From contig NC_064040.1 in NCBI RefSeq assembly GCF_932526225.1, positions 15,743,994 through 15,807,993 of the forward strand: a stretch of DNA of 64,000 nucleotides, read 5' to 3'. The translations under genes and the position numbers were made by a program. Shown in pieces: positions 1-11,984 of the stretch. Position 1 is the stretch's first letter; every line of letters starts with the position of its first letter. This DNA comes from Nematostella vectensis (lineage: Eukaryota > Cnidaria > Anthozoa > Actiniaria > Edwardsiidae). The notes below the pieces were generated by a model. That model was given only the letters and a program-made list of their open reading frames with translations. It made no database searches and had not been told where the DNA came from.

Positions 1-580
1 CCCCCGCGGGGGGAAACCATTCCAAGGTAAAGTCTTCTGTATATCGAACTTAGTTTGCCTTTTTAATGAACCATAACTTTATTCCTTTATGTAGCAATTA
101 AGTAAAACACATTTAATACCAATTTTGGTAAAAAGAACTGTTTGGGCAGGGTTGTGAACCAACCGGCAGTACATTTATTCTTAATCTCTTCCCTTAGAGG
201 GACTTCCGATATAGTTGCTAACTGAACATATTAAAGGAAAACGAGCGGCAAAGGAAAATTTCGCGAGGCAAACTGATCGATCCTCCATACCCATTATGTA
301 AGGTATGCGCGAAATTGTGAGAAAAACAAGAAAATGAAAAATACAGATAATAACTTGTCAAGAGGAAAAAATCCTGTTTATTCGAAATACGGCCAAAAAA
401 CATGCATTGTGAATAGAAAAACGCCCAGCTATGAGCCACCTTTTCTTGTGCTTTCATATGAATAAAAGTAGTAGCTTTTATGCTAAGCTAGGTCCACAAA
501 TAGCCGAAACTCAGTGAATTAAAAATATGAACGCAATCACATTTTGAAGCTTTTGTAAATCCTTTTTCTTTCTATTCCAG

Positions 581-763
581 GTCAGAATCGGTTTCGTTGC
601 CAACCAGGAGAACAATTGCGGTTCGACTGATTCTCGCATTGGTTTTGGAGCGTCTGGAACCGCTTGCGGACAGAGCTCCTCCTCGGCTGGTAACGAGGCA
701 AGATGCGATGGTGACAAGGGAAACAAGTCTGTTGCAGGTTACGGGTACATCCTTGCTCAGTAG
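581..763 (+). CDS. Terminal exon of a secreted Cys-rich protein (5' part outside window)
   Basis: A good splice acceptor (pyrimidine run ending TTCCAG at 580) opens a frame of 60 codons that ends with TAG at 761-763. The peptide is rich in Gly, Ser and Asn, has spaced cysteines, contains the stretch DSRIGFGASGTACGQ and ends GYGYILAQ. The composition is that of an extracellular C-terminal module. It resembles the tails of cnidarian lectin- or fibrinogen-like secreted proteins as I remember them, but I cannot name the family with confidence. The exon enters in phase 0. Upstream exons must lie left of the window, because nothing in bases 1-560 looks like one. A poly(A) signal follows about 115 bases after the stop, which supports this being a 3' end. 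The minus-strand frame over the same bases is taken to be a shadow. Confidence 0.5.
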   Translation, partial: VRIGFVANQENNCGSTDSRIGFGASGTACGQSSSSAGNEARCDGDKGNKSVAGYGYILAQ

Positions 764-876
764 ACGCGCATGCGCAATGGCGATAAGCTTCTGCTTAATC
801 AGTAGTGATCGATATTAGTGGGGAAGGCGTTTGTTTCAGTCTCTGTGTTGAAATTGATGCGCTAAATAGAATACTG

Positions 877-882
877 AATAAA
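877..882 (+). promoter_or_regulatory. Polyadenylation signal AATAAA
   Basis: A canonical AATAAA lies 114 bases beyond the TAG of the preceding exon, at the expected place for the 3' end of that transcript. Confidence 0.45.
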
Positions 883-883
883 A

Positions 884-2940
884 CTGCATGGTTTTCGTGC
901 AAGAAGTGTTTTATGTTTTTATGATCTTTTTCTGGAATTACGCCGGAATGATGATTTTTTTAACATCATTAATTCATACATTTCTCGGATATGCCCTCGG
1001 ACCCCTCCCACAATTTCGTCTCTATGAATTTTGTGAGCCCCTCAAATCCCTCCACCGTGCCCCCCTGTCCCGTGGTCACGGTGTAATGGCTATGTAACCT
1101 TGCCATGCTGCTGCACCTATAGGGGGTCATGGGGCCCTTCCCTTCCCCCCCCCCCCCCAGTTTTTTTGAATAAAAAAAGGAAATGGCCAGTAAGGACGTG
1201 GCTGTGCCCCCGCTACCTTCCCCCAGCTTTTCGATGTCCGTTACGGCCCTGCCTCGAGCCGCTCTTGGGTCTTGTGGCGATAAATAATCACACGCGGGTT
1301 TGACCAAGCTTATTAAGCAAAAACAGCTGTACAAGCTATTGGTTTGTATCAAGAGAGTATGTCTTGGTTGTGTTAACGCTTGGCCATCTATTCGTCAAGG
1401 AAAAGTAATTATAACATAAAAGACACTCCGCTTAAAGAATCAAAGGCAAAGAAATAGGGAATTAGGATAGATTTACCTCATAAGAATTTTCGCATAGAAG
1501 GAGATGGGGTTATATGGAAGAAGAAGAAGATTACCTTGTGAAATATTATGTTGTTCGTTCAATTGTACTTTAGGTTACAATTTTTGTGAATATATCCCAT
1601 AACTTTTGTTTTCTGGTGTATTTCTCAGGTAATCCATTTTTTTGGCTATTTTGGAGCATAGAAATAACTCACTTAAATCACTGAAGAAGATTTGCTTCAA
1701 TTTGAATTTACTCTTTCAATGCTCTTACAGAAAAATAATAGACTTATTTTTAGTTCAGAGTGTTCATTGATTGTCCTCTTAGTTACCCTTTTTAATTGCA
1801 AAGATTTACATGACAACATTTCATGCTACATTCTAGATTGCTAAGGCATTGCTCCTCAAGGTGATCACAAAACTCTTTCTCAAAATCTGGATGACACACT
1901 AAAGCGGACACACAGTCTCGATATTGCTGTTGGACGCGCAAGTTAAAATATCCGTACTCATAGGCTCGAGGCCTATGATATAGAATGATGATATGGACAC
2001 TGTGTCATGGTCTAGGCGCCATCATAATCCAAAAGGCAATTCTTCATCTTCCACGGCTTTACTTTCATTTTTAGTCTTACCCAGAGAATAATTGATGCAC
2101 GCGTATAATTTAGACTGACTTTTTTTTAGATAACTTCGAAATTACGTTTATGCTTTCCCTTACTTGATTAATCATCAAATTTTGTACACCGTTTACAGGC
2201 TAGACACAAAAGTAGACAGGTTTGCTATTAATTTGCTAAGGGAAACTCCGAGGAAGCGCCGTCTATCAATAATTAAGAAACAAACAGAACCAAAGAAAAT
2301 TTTAAAAACCTGGATCCACTGTGGGTATTAGCACAATAAGGCGCTAGTTTAATGCGTGTAATTTGGGAAAGTCTGTACTACGTATGTTTTAACGTGACAT
2401 TGGTCATCCAAAGAAACATTTGAAAGATAGCCCAGTGTATTTGAGTGGGTGAAAGACTGAAAGGTAAAGTAGTTAGAAAACTAAACAGCCAAGTACATCA
2501 AGAGAAGACATCATTCACCCATTTGCAAAAGGCACATGATGAGCACGCTATGAGAGTAGCGACCAAGACTTTAGAATACATTTTTGTATCTTCAACACGA
2601 GAAGATAAGCTCATGAATGGCTTTCACCAAGTGCTGTTATTAATTCGATCAAAAAGCAGTAATTACTTTTGACCATGCCCCACTTTCTAAATATTGACAT
2701 TTGTTGGAAAATAATTAGTTTTTTAAAAGTTCGATTTATGATGTACAATGCAACTGCTGTGTTTACATTTTTTATTTTATAGTTCTTTCTTCATTTCTAG
2801 AAAAACTGTAATTTGCAATTTAATTGTAAATGTGGGAGAAATCACTGCAAAATTATACTTGCTCACCTTTCTTAATGAGTTTTTTGTTTGGCGTTTTAAA
2901 AATGTTAGCAACAAAATAACAAAACTTCCTTCAAACCTAC
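884..2940. other. Intergenic stretch, no gene recognised
   Basis: This stretch is AT-rich and has only short, compositionally random reading frames. A poly-C run near 1147-1159 sits in a small G/C-rich patch (about 1125-1165) of the kind found in transposon remnants elsewhere in the window. I see no splice-flanked coding frame. Confidence 0.5.
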
Positions 2941-2963
2941 ATGGTTGTAAATGTATGTAGACA

Positions 2964-3065
2964 GGCGCGTACACAGGGGGTAACACAGGGGGTTACACAG
3001 GCGCGTACACAGGGGGTTACACAGGGGGCCCGAAGTTGCACGCGTAACTCCCCCCCCCCCCCCTT
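2964..3065. repeat. Short direct repeats of ACACAGGGGGTTACACAGGC type plus poly-C run
   Basis: The words GCGCGTACACAGGGGGT and ACACAGGGGGTTACACAGG recur in tandem, then comes a run of C. The GCGCGTACACAGGGGG word is the same terminal word seen in reverse complement at the end of the 82-bp element at 41279-41360. This is probably an internally expanded end of the same short transposon family. Confidence 0.55.
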
Positions 3066-3124
3066 TGGCGGCCAAAAAGTGGGTTATTTTATTATTAAGG
3101 AATCTTCCAATACTATGCTTTTTC

Positions 3125-3620
3125 TATAGAAAGATAGATAGATATTTTATTTATGGCACCTTATAAAAAAATTACATCGGCGTAAATCCACAAATGATTA
3201 AATAAATGATATTGATTGGTGTTGATATGTTTTTTGTGCCAGTCAGCCAAATATCGCTCCTTCCCGCAAGGTCTAGTATTTGTTTAATTTTCCTATGCCA
3301 AAAGTTCTTGTTTTCATAATTAGATATGGCATCGAATGCTTTGGGGAGAGTTTTTCGTTATTCCCATTGTTGTTTGAACGTTTAAGCCAAAGTTTGATCG
3401 CTCTACACTTTGCTTTTTTTCTGAGAGGAAATCGTCCTAATTCAGCCCTACACGCGTCCGAGCTACAGTATCGGCTCATGCCGAGAAGCCATTTTAGAAA
3501 CTTGGTGTGGACCATTTCTATTGGATCTTTTTCTAACTTTCCCTTTCAGTCCGCTATCCATATTTCGCTTCCATAAATAAGGATTGGTTGTATCAATTGT
3601 TGTATATGGCAGACATGCCT
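3125..3620 (-). mobile_element. 3' end of a LINE-type retrotransposon, decayed
   Basis: Read on the minus strand, the frame gives ILIYGSEIWIAD, a stop, then PIEMVHTKFLKWLLGMS and a basic tail (LGRFPLRKKAKCRAIKLWLKR). The order YGSEIW, then PIE-VH-KFLK--LG, then ELGR-PL is the familiar C-terminal segment of LINE reverse transcriptases, just past the polymerase core. At least one in-frame stop interrupts it. The low-coordinate end runs into AAATAAAATATC and ATCTATCT words, like the short tandem 3' tails of CR1-type elements. No upstream polymerase motifs are present, so this is a 5'-truncated dead copy. The LINE assignment is solid; the clade is a guess. Confidence 0.7.
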
Positions 3621-3635
3621 AGAATGATTGGTTGT

Positions 3636-3705
3636 ATCAAGTATTGGTGGTATATGGTACCTATGAATGCCCCCCCCCCCCTCCCCCTCTTGGGAACGCG
3701 CCTGT
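3636..3705 (-). mobile_element. Remnant of the short poly-C element family
   Basis: The segment GGTATATGGTACCTATGA, a C/T run, then GGGAACGCGCCTG matches in reverse complement the body and end of the 82-bp element at 41279-41360. It lies at the upstream edge of the LINE fragment, so it may have inserted into it. I could not find the opposite terminal repeat. Confidence 0.45.
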
Positions 3706-4341
3706 AACATGTGTGTAAATTTTAATGCATGTCGCAACATTGCATGGACATTGCATGGACATTGCATGGACATTGCATGTTCATGTCGCAATACTAAAAT
3801 TATGGGTGGTTTTATTGAGCCCAAGGAGCCAAGCCTGAATCGACCACTGATAATTCCCATCCTGCCCTGCAAGGAATGTGGTGATAGGACCTTGTTTCCA
3901 CACGTGGCCCTTGGGTATGGGAGGATTCGCTGATATGTTTAGTCACAAATATTTTTAAATCATCACAAGTAAACGTCCACTATCTATATACATGGTATTT
4001 TAAAACTGAAGTTTTCTTATTATATATTTCATTCAAACATTTTTATAGCTTCAATTTCAAAGAGTTCTGTCATTTTCTTTATCAAAATAAATCACGTTTA
4101 TCAGTCTGTCTGAGAAAGTCTGAGAATATTTTAAGGTTCTTTCAAGATTAACTGATTATTGCAAAAGCTTTTAAGAAGTTTTGGAATTAAAACAAATGAT
4201 TTAAAAGTTTTCAAACATCGATCGTGAAATTATTTATACTCTTTACTTAATCATAAAAATAAATAACCTTTCCTAAATAGAACAGAACTCAAGATGTTTT
4301 TTTTTTTCTACAAAAGAACATGTGTCTTTCTTAAGTAAGGG

Positions 4342-4690
4342 ATGTACCGACCAGGATTTTTCTTGGGGGCTGCGAAATCCGAAAAAGTGGACCTAATGTT
4401 TTCGGGGGGGAGGGGGGGGGGGCATGGGAAGGGGGTGAGCTTTCTGATGAAAATGTGACACCAACCCCGAAAAAACAAAATAGGATTTTTGACTTATGGA
4501 AGTATGACATACCAGAGTTATCTAGACTGTCTTTCTTATCTATTTTTCTTTTGCTTTATAGTTTTGACTATAAATAGCACGTCTATTGCGAACAGGAAGT
4601 GGCCTTTCAGGCGTTGTGGCGGATTGCAAACACAACCCCTGTACCCCCCCCCCCCCCACCCCCCTGGGTACGGGCCTGCCGACCAAGGGA
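4342..4690. repeat. G-run and C-run rich patch, probable transposon debris
   Basis: A run of G near 4405-4425 and a run of C near 4644-4657 face each other. The right side ends CCTGGGTACGGGCCTGCCGACCA and the left side begins ACCGACCAGGATTT. The arrangement is typical of decayed short DNA transposons here, but no clean target-site duplication is visible. Confidence 0.35.
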
Positions 4691-5246
4691 TTTGGGGCGT
4701 ATTGATGTAAATGTGCAGTCTTTTTTAAATCCGAATATGGATTGAAACTAGTGAATGACTGGATTTTTAGTTTGTTTACCAGACTTTAAATGTAAATAAA
4801 AACCTAATAGATACTATTTTCTCACGCCTATTGTAGTTTTGTTTTCGTTCTTCAGTTTTAGCATAAGCTTCCAGTGCAAAAAATGAAGAGACCGCACCTT
4901 TTCGATTATATTTCCAAACGTGTGCGAACAAACTCGTGCCAGCAAACCATAAGCACAAGGGCTGGCCATCTACAAGACTAGGAATAACTTTCAGATAGGA
5001 AAATGCTCGGAGCGATAGGAGAGACACTGTTCGACTTAAGCGGTGGATTTTCTTTGGATTTTGTATTTTTGCTTTTTAAATTATGGACAGTTTCAAGGAC
5101 ATAAGTTTAGAGCATACGCGATTCTGGTGGTCGATTGTAAAACGCGCCGTATTTATGGTAGCAAGAGTTTCAGTCGATTATTCTTCGCATTACACGAATG
5201 CATAATTCAAATGTGCCGAAAAAACCTCCGAGACGTAGTCATGAAT

Positions 5247-6581
5247 TGGACATGAAACTCGCATGACTGGACTTGAAACTCACATTACTGGACATGAAAC
5301 TCACATGACTGGACATGAAACTCGTATGACTGGACATGAAACTCGCATGACTGGACATGAAACCCGTATGACTGGACATAAAACTCACATGACTGGACAT
5401 GAAACTCGCATGACTGGACACGAAACTCGCATGACTGGACATGAAACTCACATGACTGGACATGAAACTCACATGACTGGACATGAAACTTGCATGACTG
5501 GACATGAAACTCGCATGACTGGACATGAAACTCGCATGACTGGACATGAAACTCGCATGACTGGACATGAAACTCGCATGACTGGACATGAAACTCACAT
5601 AACTGGACATGAAACTCAAATGACTGGACATGAAACTCGCATAACTGGACATGAAACTCAAATGAGTGGACATGAAACTCGCATGACTGGACATGAAACT
5701 CGCCTGACTGGACATGAAACTCGCATGACTGGACATGAAACTCACATAAGTGGACATGAAACTCGCATGACTGGACATGAAACTCAAATGACTGGACATG
5801 AAACTCACATAACTGGACATGAAACTCAAATGACTGGACATGAAACTCGCATGACTGGACATGAAACTCGCATGACTGTACATGAAACTCGCATAACTGG
5901 ACATGAAACTCGCATGACTGGACATGAAACTCACATGACTGGACATGAAACTCACATGACTGGACATGAAACTCACATGACTGGACATGAAACTCACATG
6001 ACTGGACATGAAACTCACATGACTGGACATGAAACTCACATGAATGGACATGAAACTCACATGACTGGACATGAAACTCGTATGACTGGACATGAAACTC
6101 GCATGACTGGACATGAAACCCGTATGACTGGACATAAAACTCACATGACTGGACATGAAACTCGCATGACTGGACATGAAACTCGCATGACTGGACATGA
6201 AACTCACATGACTGGACATGAAACTCACATGACTGGACATGAAACTTGCATGACTGGACATGAAACTCGCATGACTGGACATGAAGCTCGTATGACTGGA
6301 AATGAAACTCGTATGACTGGACATGAAACTCACATGACTGGAGATGAAACTCACATGAATGGACATAAAACTCACATGACTGGACATAAAACTCGCATGA
6401 CTGGACATGAAACTCACATGACTGGACATGAAACTCGTATGACTGGACATGAAACTCGCATGACTGGACATGAAACTCACATGACTAGACATGAAACTCA
6501 CATGACTGGACATAAAACTCACATGACTGGACATGAAACTCGCATGACTGGACATGAAGCTCGTATGACTGGAAATGAAAA
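5247..6581. repeat. 21-bp minisatellite, about 63 units
   Basis: The unit is close to ACATGAAACTCGCATGACTGG with frequent single-base variants (Cg/Ca at one position, CCCGTATG, GATAAAAC). Because 21 is a multiple of three and the unit has no stop in several frames, long reading frames appear on both strands (TGHETHM-type and SHVSFMS-type heptads). I see no splice sites, start context or signal peptide that would make either a gene. A run of variant units near 5318-5520 recurs at 6074-6276, an offset of 756 bp or exactly 36 units. Confidence 0.93.
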
Positions 6582-6599
6582 ATTGACTCCCATATGAAC

Positions 6600-8040
6600 A
6601 TTTCGCGCATGCCCAGAAATCGACCGCTGGCCTGCCGATTGTTAAAAATAGAGAACTCAGAATTTGACATTCCTAACGAATCATGAGATCAAACCGGAAA
6701 TGTGCTGAAAGCTTTTGTCATAAAAAATGTATTCCCATATAAATATATTATCGCGAATCGTCGTCAAGAATAGACTTGCTGTCCTACTCCCAGCGGTCGA
6801 CTCCGAGCAATGAAGAGCAGTGGTAATTAATTTTCATCTTGAGTAAATCTCTACTCTAAATCATCATTCATGCAAGATCTAGTCAAAGTCCCATTGTCCT
6901 ACGGCAAAAGATATTTTTTGTACTGAACATACAGGCACAATATATACAATATGATGAGATTTTGAGGGAATTAAAAAACATATGCTAATATATCTTATTG
7001 GAGATTTTCTCTTGTGAACCAATCAAAAGAAGAAAGAACTGTAGTTTTTTTCACAAGTTTCCCCACCTCAGATTTGTCTAATAGGCCATATAAAACATAC
7101 TACTAAGTCCTAAAACTAAAATTTTCAAAAACGTTAGGTAGCATTTGTTGGTGCCTTGACCAATCAAATTTCGAATATTAGCAAAGGCATTTTTTGACAT
7201 ACAAGCGTGCATATGTGCCTAGTTCTTACACGTAGTGTTATTAATTGCGTTTGGAAAGATATGGAATATACAATGTAACCATAAGGGAAGTGACATACCC
7301 CTAGCAATATCTGGCATAGTCATGTCGTCGTTCAACGTTTATCACTGTGTGACCTTATCACAAAAAAAAAATTCTGATTGGAGGATGCTGACACCTCACG
7401 TGCACCTGCCTATCAGGATTCACGGGAATCAACTGTAAAATATACTGTATAAAATATATATGTTGCTTTTAGTTCTCATAAATTTGAAAAAATAGAAATT
7501 CATGACTTATTCGACCTATCAAGTATAGAACATGTACTTGCGGTTAATCACGGCTTTTATATATACATTTCTAGATGACGCATTAAGGCAGCCATATATG
7601 TCAAGGTGCCATTTCAAGGGAGGGCACAAATGAGCTCATAGTTTATTTTCGTCTTTTGAGTGATTTTAGTCCTATTAGTCTTATAACAGTCAAAATCAAC
7701 GGCATTATTGAAATCTATGAAGGTTTATTGAATGGTTTTTTTTCTTCCAGATAGATACAATATCTTGGTTTGGTTTGAACGCCTCAAATTGAGCGGATGA
7801 AAATGAATTGAAAATTTGTATATTTCTTTTCGTGTTAACGGCTACATATATTGCTAGAAAATGTATCAAACATAATGCATTTCTTCAACTTTCTTTTTGT
7901 CTTTGTAATTTAATGGGAATTGATTGATATTCAATTTTAATTAAGGGAAGACGAAGTTTTTATTTATCAAATATCTAAAATATTTTTTGCAGCAATCTGA
8001 AACAGTGACAACTTTTTATGTTTTGTTTTATATAAATAAA
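6600..8040. other. Intergenic stretch, nothing recognised
   Basis: This is AT-rich sequence with no frame longer than about 70 codons and no domain I recognise. Polypurine and poly-T runs are scattered through it. Confidence 0.5.
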
Positions 8041-8045
8041 AGTGA

Positions 8046-9134
8046 TTACATAATCATCGTGCGTGCGCAGTGGTATGTCTCGTACATTCGGGCTTGTTTC
8101 TTTGAACTCGCGGTGTCGTTCAATCCTCCAGGATGGTTCTTTGCCGCTTCGTCGTGCGACATAGTTACGTAGCGCCGGCCGCTTTCATCTTGTTCAAACA
8201 GGAAGCTTGTTTTTTTCAACGCTCACTGACCCTCTCTACCTCTTCTACAAAAGTGCAGGACCACGTGGAACCACACATTTCTTAGGAGACTGGATGGTGT
8301 ATCCGGAGAAAGTGCTTTGGAAGTTTTGAGCTTTTTTAGGTCTTCATCCTCGATGGCGGGTTTGTGCTTGGTGTTCTCAAGACCATTTCTCTTCATCTGT
8401 ACAAGCTGTGCATCCAGCATCTCGTTTGACCGCTTGAATCTAGGGTCGGTAGACAGCTTAAGGCTTCTTGACAAGGGTGGCTGGTTGAGATGGCGTTCAA
8501 TGGCATGCCGGAAGCCGAGTAGTGTCTTCTTGCTGTACATTTCTCCGTTTATTTTTCTTGCTTCAGCGTAAAAACGACGGAGGTTTGCATCTTCTAAAGG
8601 AGTACGTATTTGTTTTTCCTTGCACCAAGCTGTAATTACACAGGAAAAAGTTTAGAAATAATTGTTTGTTTATAATAAATCCACAAAGTTCGCAAAACTG
8701 TTTCATTGGTATTTTTGTTGTTGTCATTGTCACTGTTACTATTTAGTAATTTTACCGTAATTCTTAACAATTATCCTTTCAAATTGCACAATTCTTAACA
8801 ATGTTTTAATTCAAATATATAGCACCGTACCTTTAAACGTGGAGACACACCAGTTTGTTGTCTTTTCTGATTGTTTCTCCGACAAATTGCTTTCTAGTTC
8901 CTTTTCCGACAGATTTGCAAATCCGCGACTTTTGCTCTCTAAAAACATTGCCATTGGTACAACATTTTCCCTTTCTTCACGGGAAAAACACTGGAAATCT
9001 GCGTCCTCATACATCATATGTAGAAAGATGCACCCCAAAAAAGAAGTACTAGTATTTATCTGGCGACTTTTTGTTGTCAGCAATGATTCTTTTTCTTTTA
9101 TGGTATCTCTATGGTATATCCTTTTCTTGTTCAT
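8046..9134 (-). pseudogene. KIAA1958/DUF3504-like (Crypton-type tyrosine recombinase relative), interrupted
   Basis: Exon 1 (about 9134 down to 8831) gives FANLSEKELESNLSEKQSEK, then a WC-containing helix, and ends at donor AAAG|GTACGG. Exon 2 starts at 8629 after TTACAG; phases agree (1 to 1). Exon 2 reads WCKEKQIRTPLEDANLRRFY, GFRHAIERHL, DPRFKRSNEMLDAQ, then VWFHVVLHFCRRGREG. This is the order of the KIAA1958/DUF3504 domain, derived from Crypton tyrosine recombinases, with the RGREG segment near the first catalytic arginine region. A TGA at 8223-8225 stops the frame, yet the same frame continues with family-like sequence (TSFLFEQDESGRRYVT, KNHPGG, ARMYET) for about 50 more codons before similarity fades. 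So the copy carries one in-frame nonsense codon and lacks the C-terminal catalytic part. The true start is uncertain; an upstream exon is possible. Confidence 0.72.
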
Positions 9135-9365
9135 AGAAAATAATTCAATCAAAGCGCGTGTTAGAATGTAGCTATGTTAAGAGTAAATAACCGACGTTGT
9201 GTACCAAATTAAAAGTACAAGAACTTTGACGACAGTGCAGGTGTTTTTCTTTCTGGACTTTGGGGTTATGAACTGCAGACCGGACTATCAGTTAGATAAA
9301 AGCGAAAATAGGGGTAAATACCTCATTATCAATATTTGCTACCACGACTAAAGATGTATACCGTA

Positions 9366-9492
9366 AATGACCTAATAAACGCCCTCCTATCTGAAGAACG
9401 CCTCTGATCTAATGAACGCCCCCCCCCCTAAGCTTACAATTTTGTAATAAACACCCCTCTCTATTAAACGCCCCCCTCCCCTCCCCTCCCCT
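9366..9492. repeat. Low-complexity TAA(A/T)GAACGCCCC-type repeats
   Basis: Words such as TAATAAACGCCC, GAAGAACGCC, AATGAACGCCCC, AATAAACACCCC and ATTAAACGCCCC follow one another, then CCCTCCCCTCCCCT. These are degenerate short repeats of the kind found inside transposons. Confidence 0.5.
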
Positions 9493-10181
9493 GCCAGCTT
9501 AAAAGCGCCTGCACCCTGCAGTTTATCATTGGCATTGGATGGTAGGGGTACCATGCGGGAAAGGGCATTTGCGCTGCGATGTGGATAGCTTTTCGCGCCA
9601 ATAAAGGCTATATGAGTTTCACACATGTGGGTTTTATCGCAGTCCATATGACCATCGTCCTAGTCTGCTATTACAGGATTTTGATATTGCAGAATTCAAA
9701 GCGACGGAGTAATAATTATTTTTGTTCGGGAAAAAACAGGTGATTCTGCTACAAACACTGGAATGCCAAAATGCGATGAAAAAGAGAGCCAAAATTATAA
9801 TTCTTGTACGGGTGACAATAACAGAGACACGGGCATCAATCAGTCCACTGCTTTAAGGACTATGACAATGATAAATGATCTAAAGTATGGAAATAAAACA
9901 GGAAGCAATGGCTACTCCCGGAAAGTTCACTCGAAAGAACGAGATGATGCGAACAAGAACAAGCCTAAAATCATAACAAAGAAATGGAATTTCTCAAGAA
10001 GATAGCTTTCAACTTCAAAATTCCATAAATGATCCTGTTTATAATGGAGTTGAGAAAATAATTGTTCGCTCGAAAAGAGAAGTATATACTGCTCACATGT
10101 CGATTGATGCAACCAGCGACTTTTTAAGAGCAAGGTGAAATAATAACCGTGTTTCCATAGGTAAGAAAAACATTTACTCAT

Positions 10182-10739
10182 TTGGCGCATCCTGAAATAG
10201 AAATGATGACGGAAAAAAACGTAGGTGAAACAGCATCAGCGGATACAGCAGACTCGAAAAATAAAAAAAGTGTTTGGACATTGTCTAAGAAAGGTAATAG
10301 CAACAGAAATGACGAAAAAAATTATATTTATGTATTTGAGGGGGATTTGGAGACAACGAACAAACTGTTCAAAAACTAGAAAGTCCCTATCAACACAAAA
10401 TAACAAATGCCAATCAGAAACTGGAACTTGAATAAGACGATCATCATATTGAGGTACAAAAGCAGGAAAACAAGCAAAATCCCGAAACGTAAATCAGAGA
10501 TTATGTTATTTGTGATCATGCTTGGTGTTGTCACGTGCTGGTTTCCTGTGATCCTATTAGATCTCCTTGAGTCTTATTCCTCACACCAGGCCTTCATACC
10601 CCGTCAGGCCTACGTGCTCTACTCCTCCGGTTATGGCTCGTCTGTTAATCCGTGTATATATGGCATTATGAACAGGCGGTTTCGTAAAGAGTTCTTTAAC
10701 ATTTTGAGAATGTGCTGTCAAAAAAGGTATTGTTTCTGA
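10182..10739 (+). pseudogene. Class A (rhodopsin-type) GPCR remnant: loop 3, TM6, TM7, helix 8
   Basis: The frame ending at 10739 has two clear membrane helices. The first contains VVTCWFP, the CWxP toggle of TM6. The second contains SSVNPCIYG, the NPxxY motif of TM7, followed by the basic amphipathic stretch NRRFRKEF (helix 8) and a Cys pair suited to palmitoylation. Upstream in the same frame is a Lys/Ser/Asn-rich hydrophilic segment like a third intracellular loop, but it is cut by a TAG at 10377 and a TAA a few codons later. No TM1-TM5 sequence lies upstream on this strand. Many cnidarian receptors of this class are single-exon, so the missing front and the stops point to a truncated pseudogene. 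An intact last exon with distant 5' exons is the alternative. Confidence 0.65.
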
Positions 10740-11984
10740 TAACGTCCTTTTTACAAGCTATGCCTGGTACTGACGCTAATCATTAATTAAAAGTGGGATT
10801 AATTTTATGGTGCTGACGAAATAAGAGGAGTGAGGTTAAGAAAATTGGAGAGTGGTATATAAGGATTTCCAATGTGAACCTATACTAGAAGAACACCAAC
10901 AACTAGAAACAAGAAAACAACAAGAACTTATGTCCACGTTTTTACACTTTGCGCTTTTGAAATAGCGATCCAAAGTAGACCCATTTAATCTTTTCAAATA
11001 TTCAGCAAAAGGCTGCATCACTGTCCAAGGCACGTGAGGGGGAATGATTGGCCCACCCCGAAATTTAGCTGAAGTCACTACATCTCGAGAAAGAGATAAG
11101 GATAGATGATCTATACTATTAATAGTACAGCGTCTGTTGGACAAACGTTTATGATTGGCCAAGAACGGTATGTTGTCACCAGCCTGCACGATTTCTCGGC
11201 ACTCGAATCTCCTACACGCCATTTATGTTGCTCAGTATTTTCGGCTTTACCTTCCTTTACAAGGAAGCTGATATACACTCAGACAATGGATCAGCGACTG
11301 GTGTATTTGGTTAACCCGTGTCAACCTCTACAAGTCCTGTTGACAGAATTCTAACATCGTGTGTCCGAAAAGCTCGGTTTTTGAGCCACTTTGTGCAACG
11401 TTTTAGTAACTGGTATCTTCTACACAACTTTCTTGTTGCTCTGACTTGGTTTCGCCGCTCTGACCTTCCTCTCCCAAGAAATATCGACCAGAGGGAAGAC
11501 CCTAACCAGGAACTTCCTTTGGGGGCCTTCAAAACACCTATTGCTTTTCAAGGTAAGGTGAGATAGACTTAGGAACTGGTGTACTCGATGAACCTGTGTC
11601 TGAGGCTCCATTTGCTCAAGCTTTAAGCTGAGTTGTCTCATCATTGTCTCATCTTTAAGCTGTTGTTAATGTCCCTTTAATAAAACGCTGTGGCTATATG
11701 CTCGGCAGTATGGATGGACTAGATGTCCATCCACTTTTCAAGTTATTCAAATAACCCAGTAAATTGTCGACCTATTGAGCTCAAAGTATTCTATATTCGT
11801 TGAGAAAGGACAAGATTTCAATTGAGCTTTGCTGTCAGAATAGAACATTTTTCCTTGCTTTCCGACTGTCGGGTTTATAGCCATTGCGTTAATACAAAGA
11901 GTCACGTTTTAAAAAGTGGGGCTCTATAAAGTTACAACAAAACAAATAATAACCAGAAGATAATAGACGTGTTAAAAACTCTAC

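Noticed and set aside
5239-6597. Long reading frames of 438 and 444 codons on opposite strands (SHVSFMS and TGHETHM heptads)
   Set aside because: Both are by-products of a 21-bp stop-free repeat. No splice sites, start context, signal peptide or non-repeat domain.
11318-11566. Plus frame with FVQRFSNWYLL and LVALTWFRRSD, reminiscent of BEL/Pao retroelement sequence
   Set aside because: The similarity is by impression only. No protease, reverse transcriptase or integrase motif and no LTR nearby.
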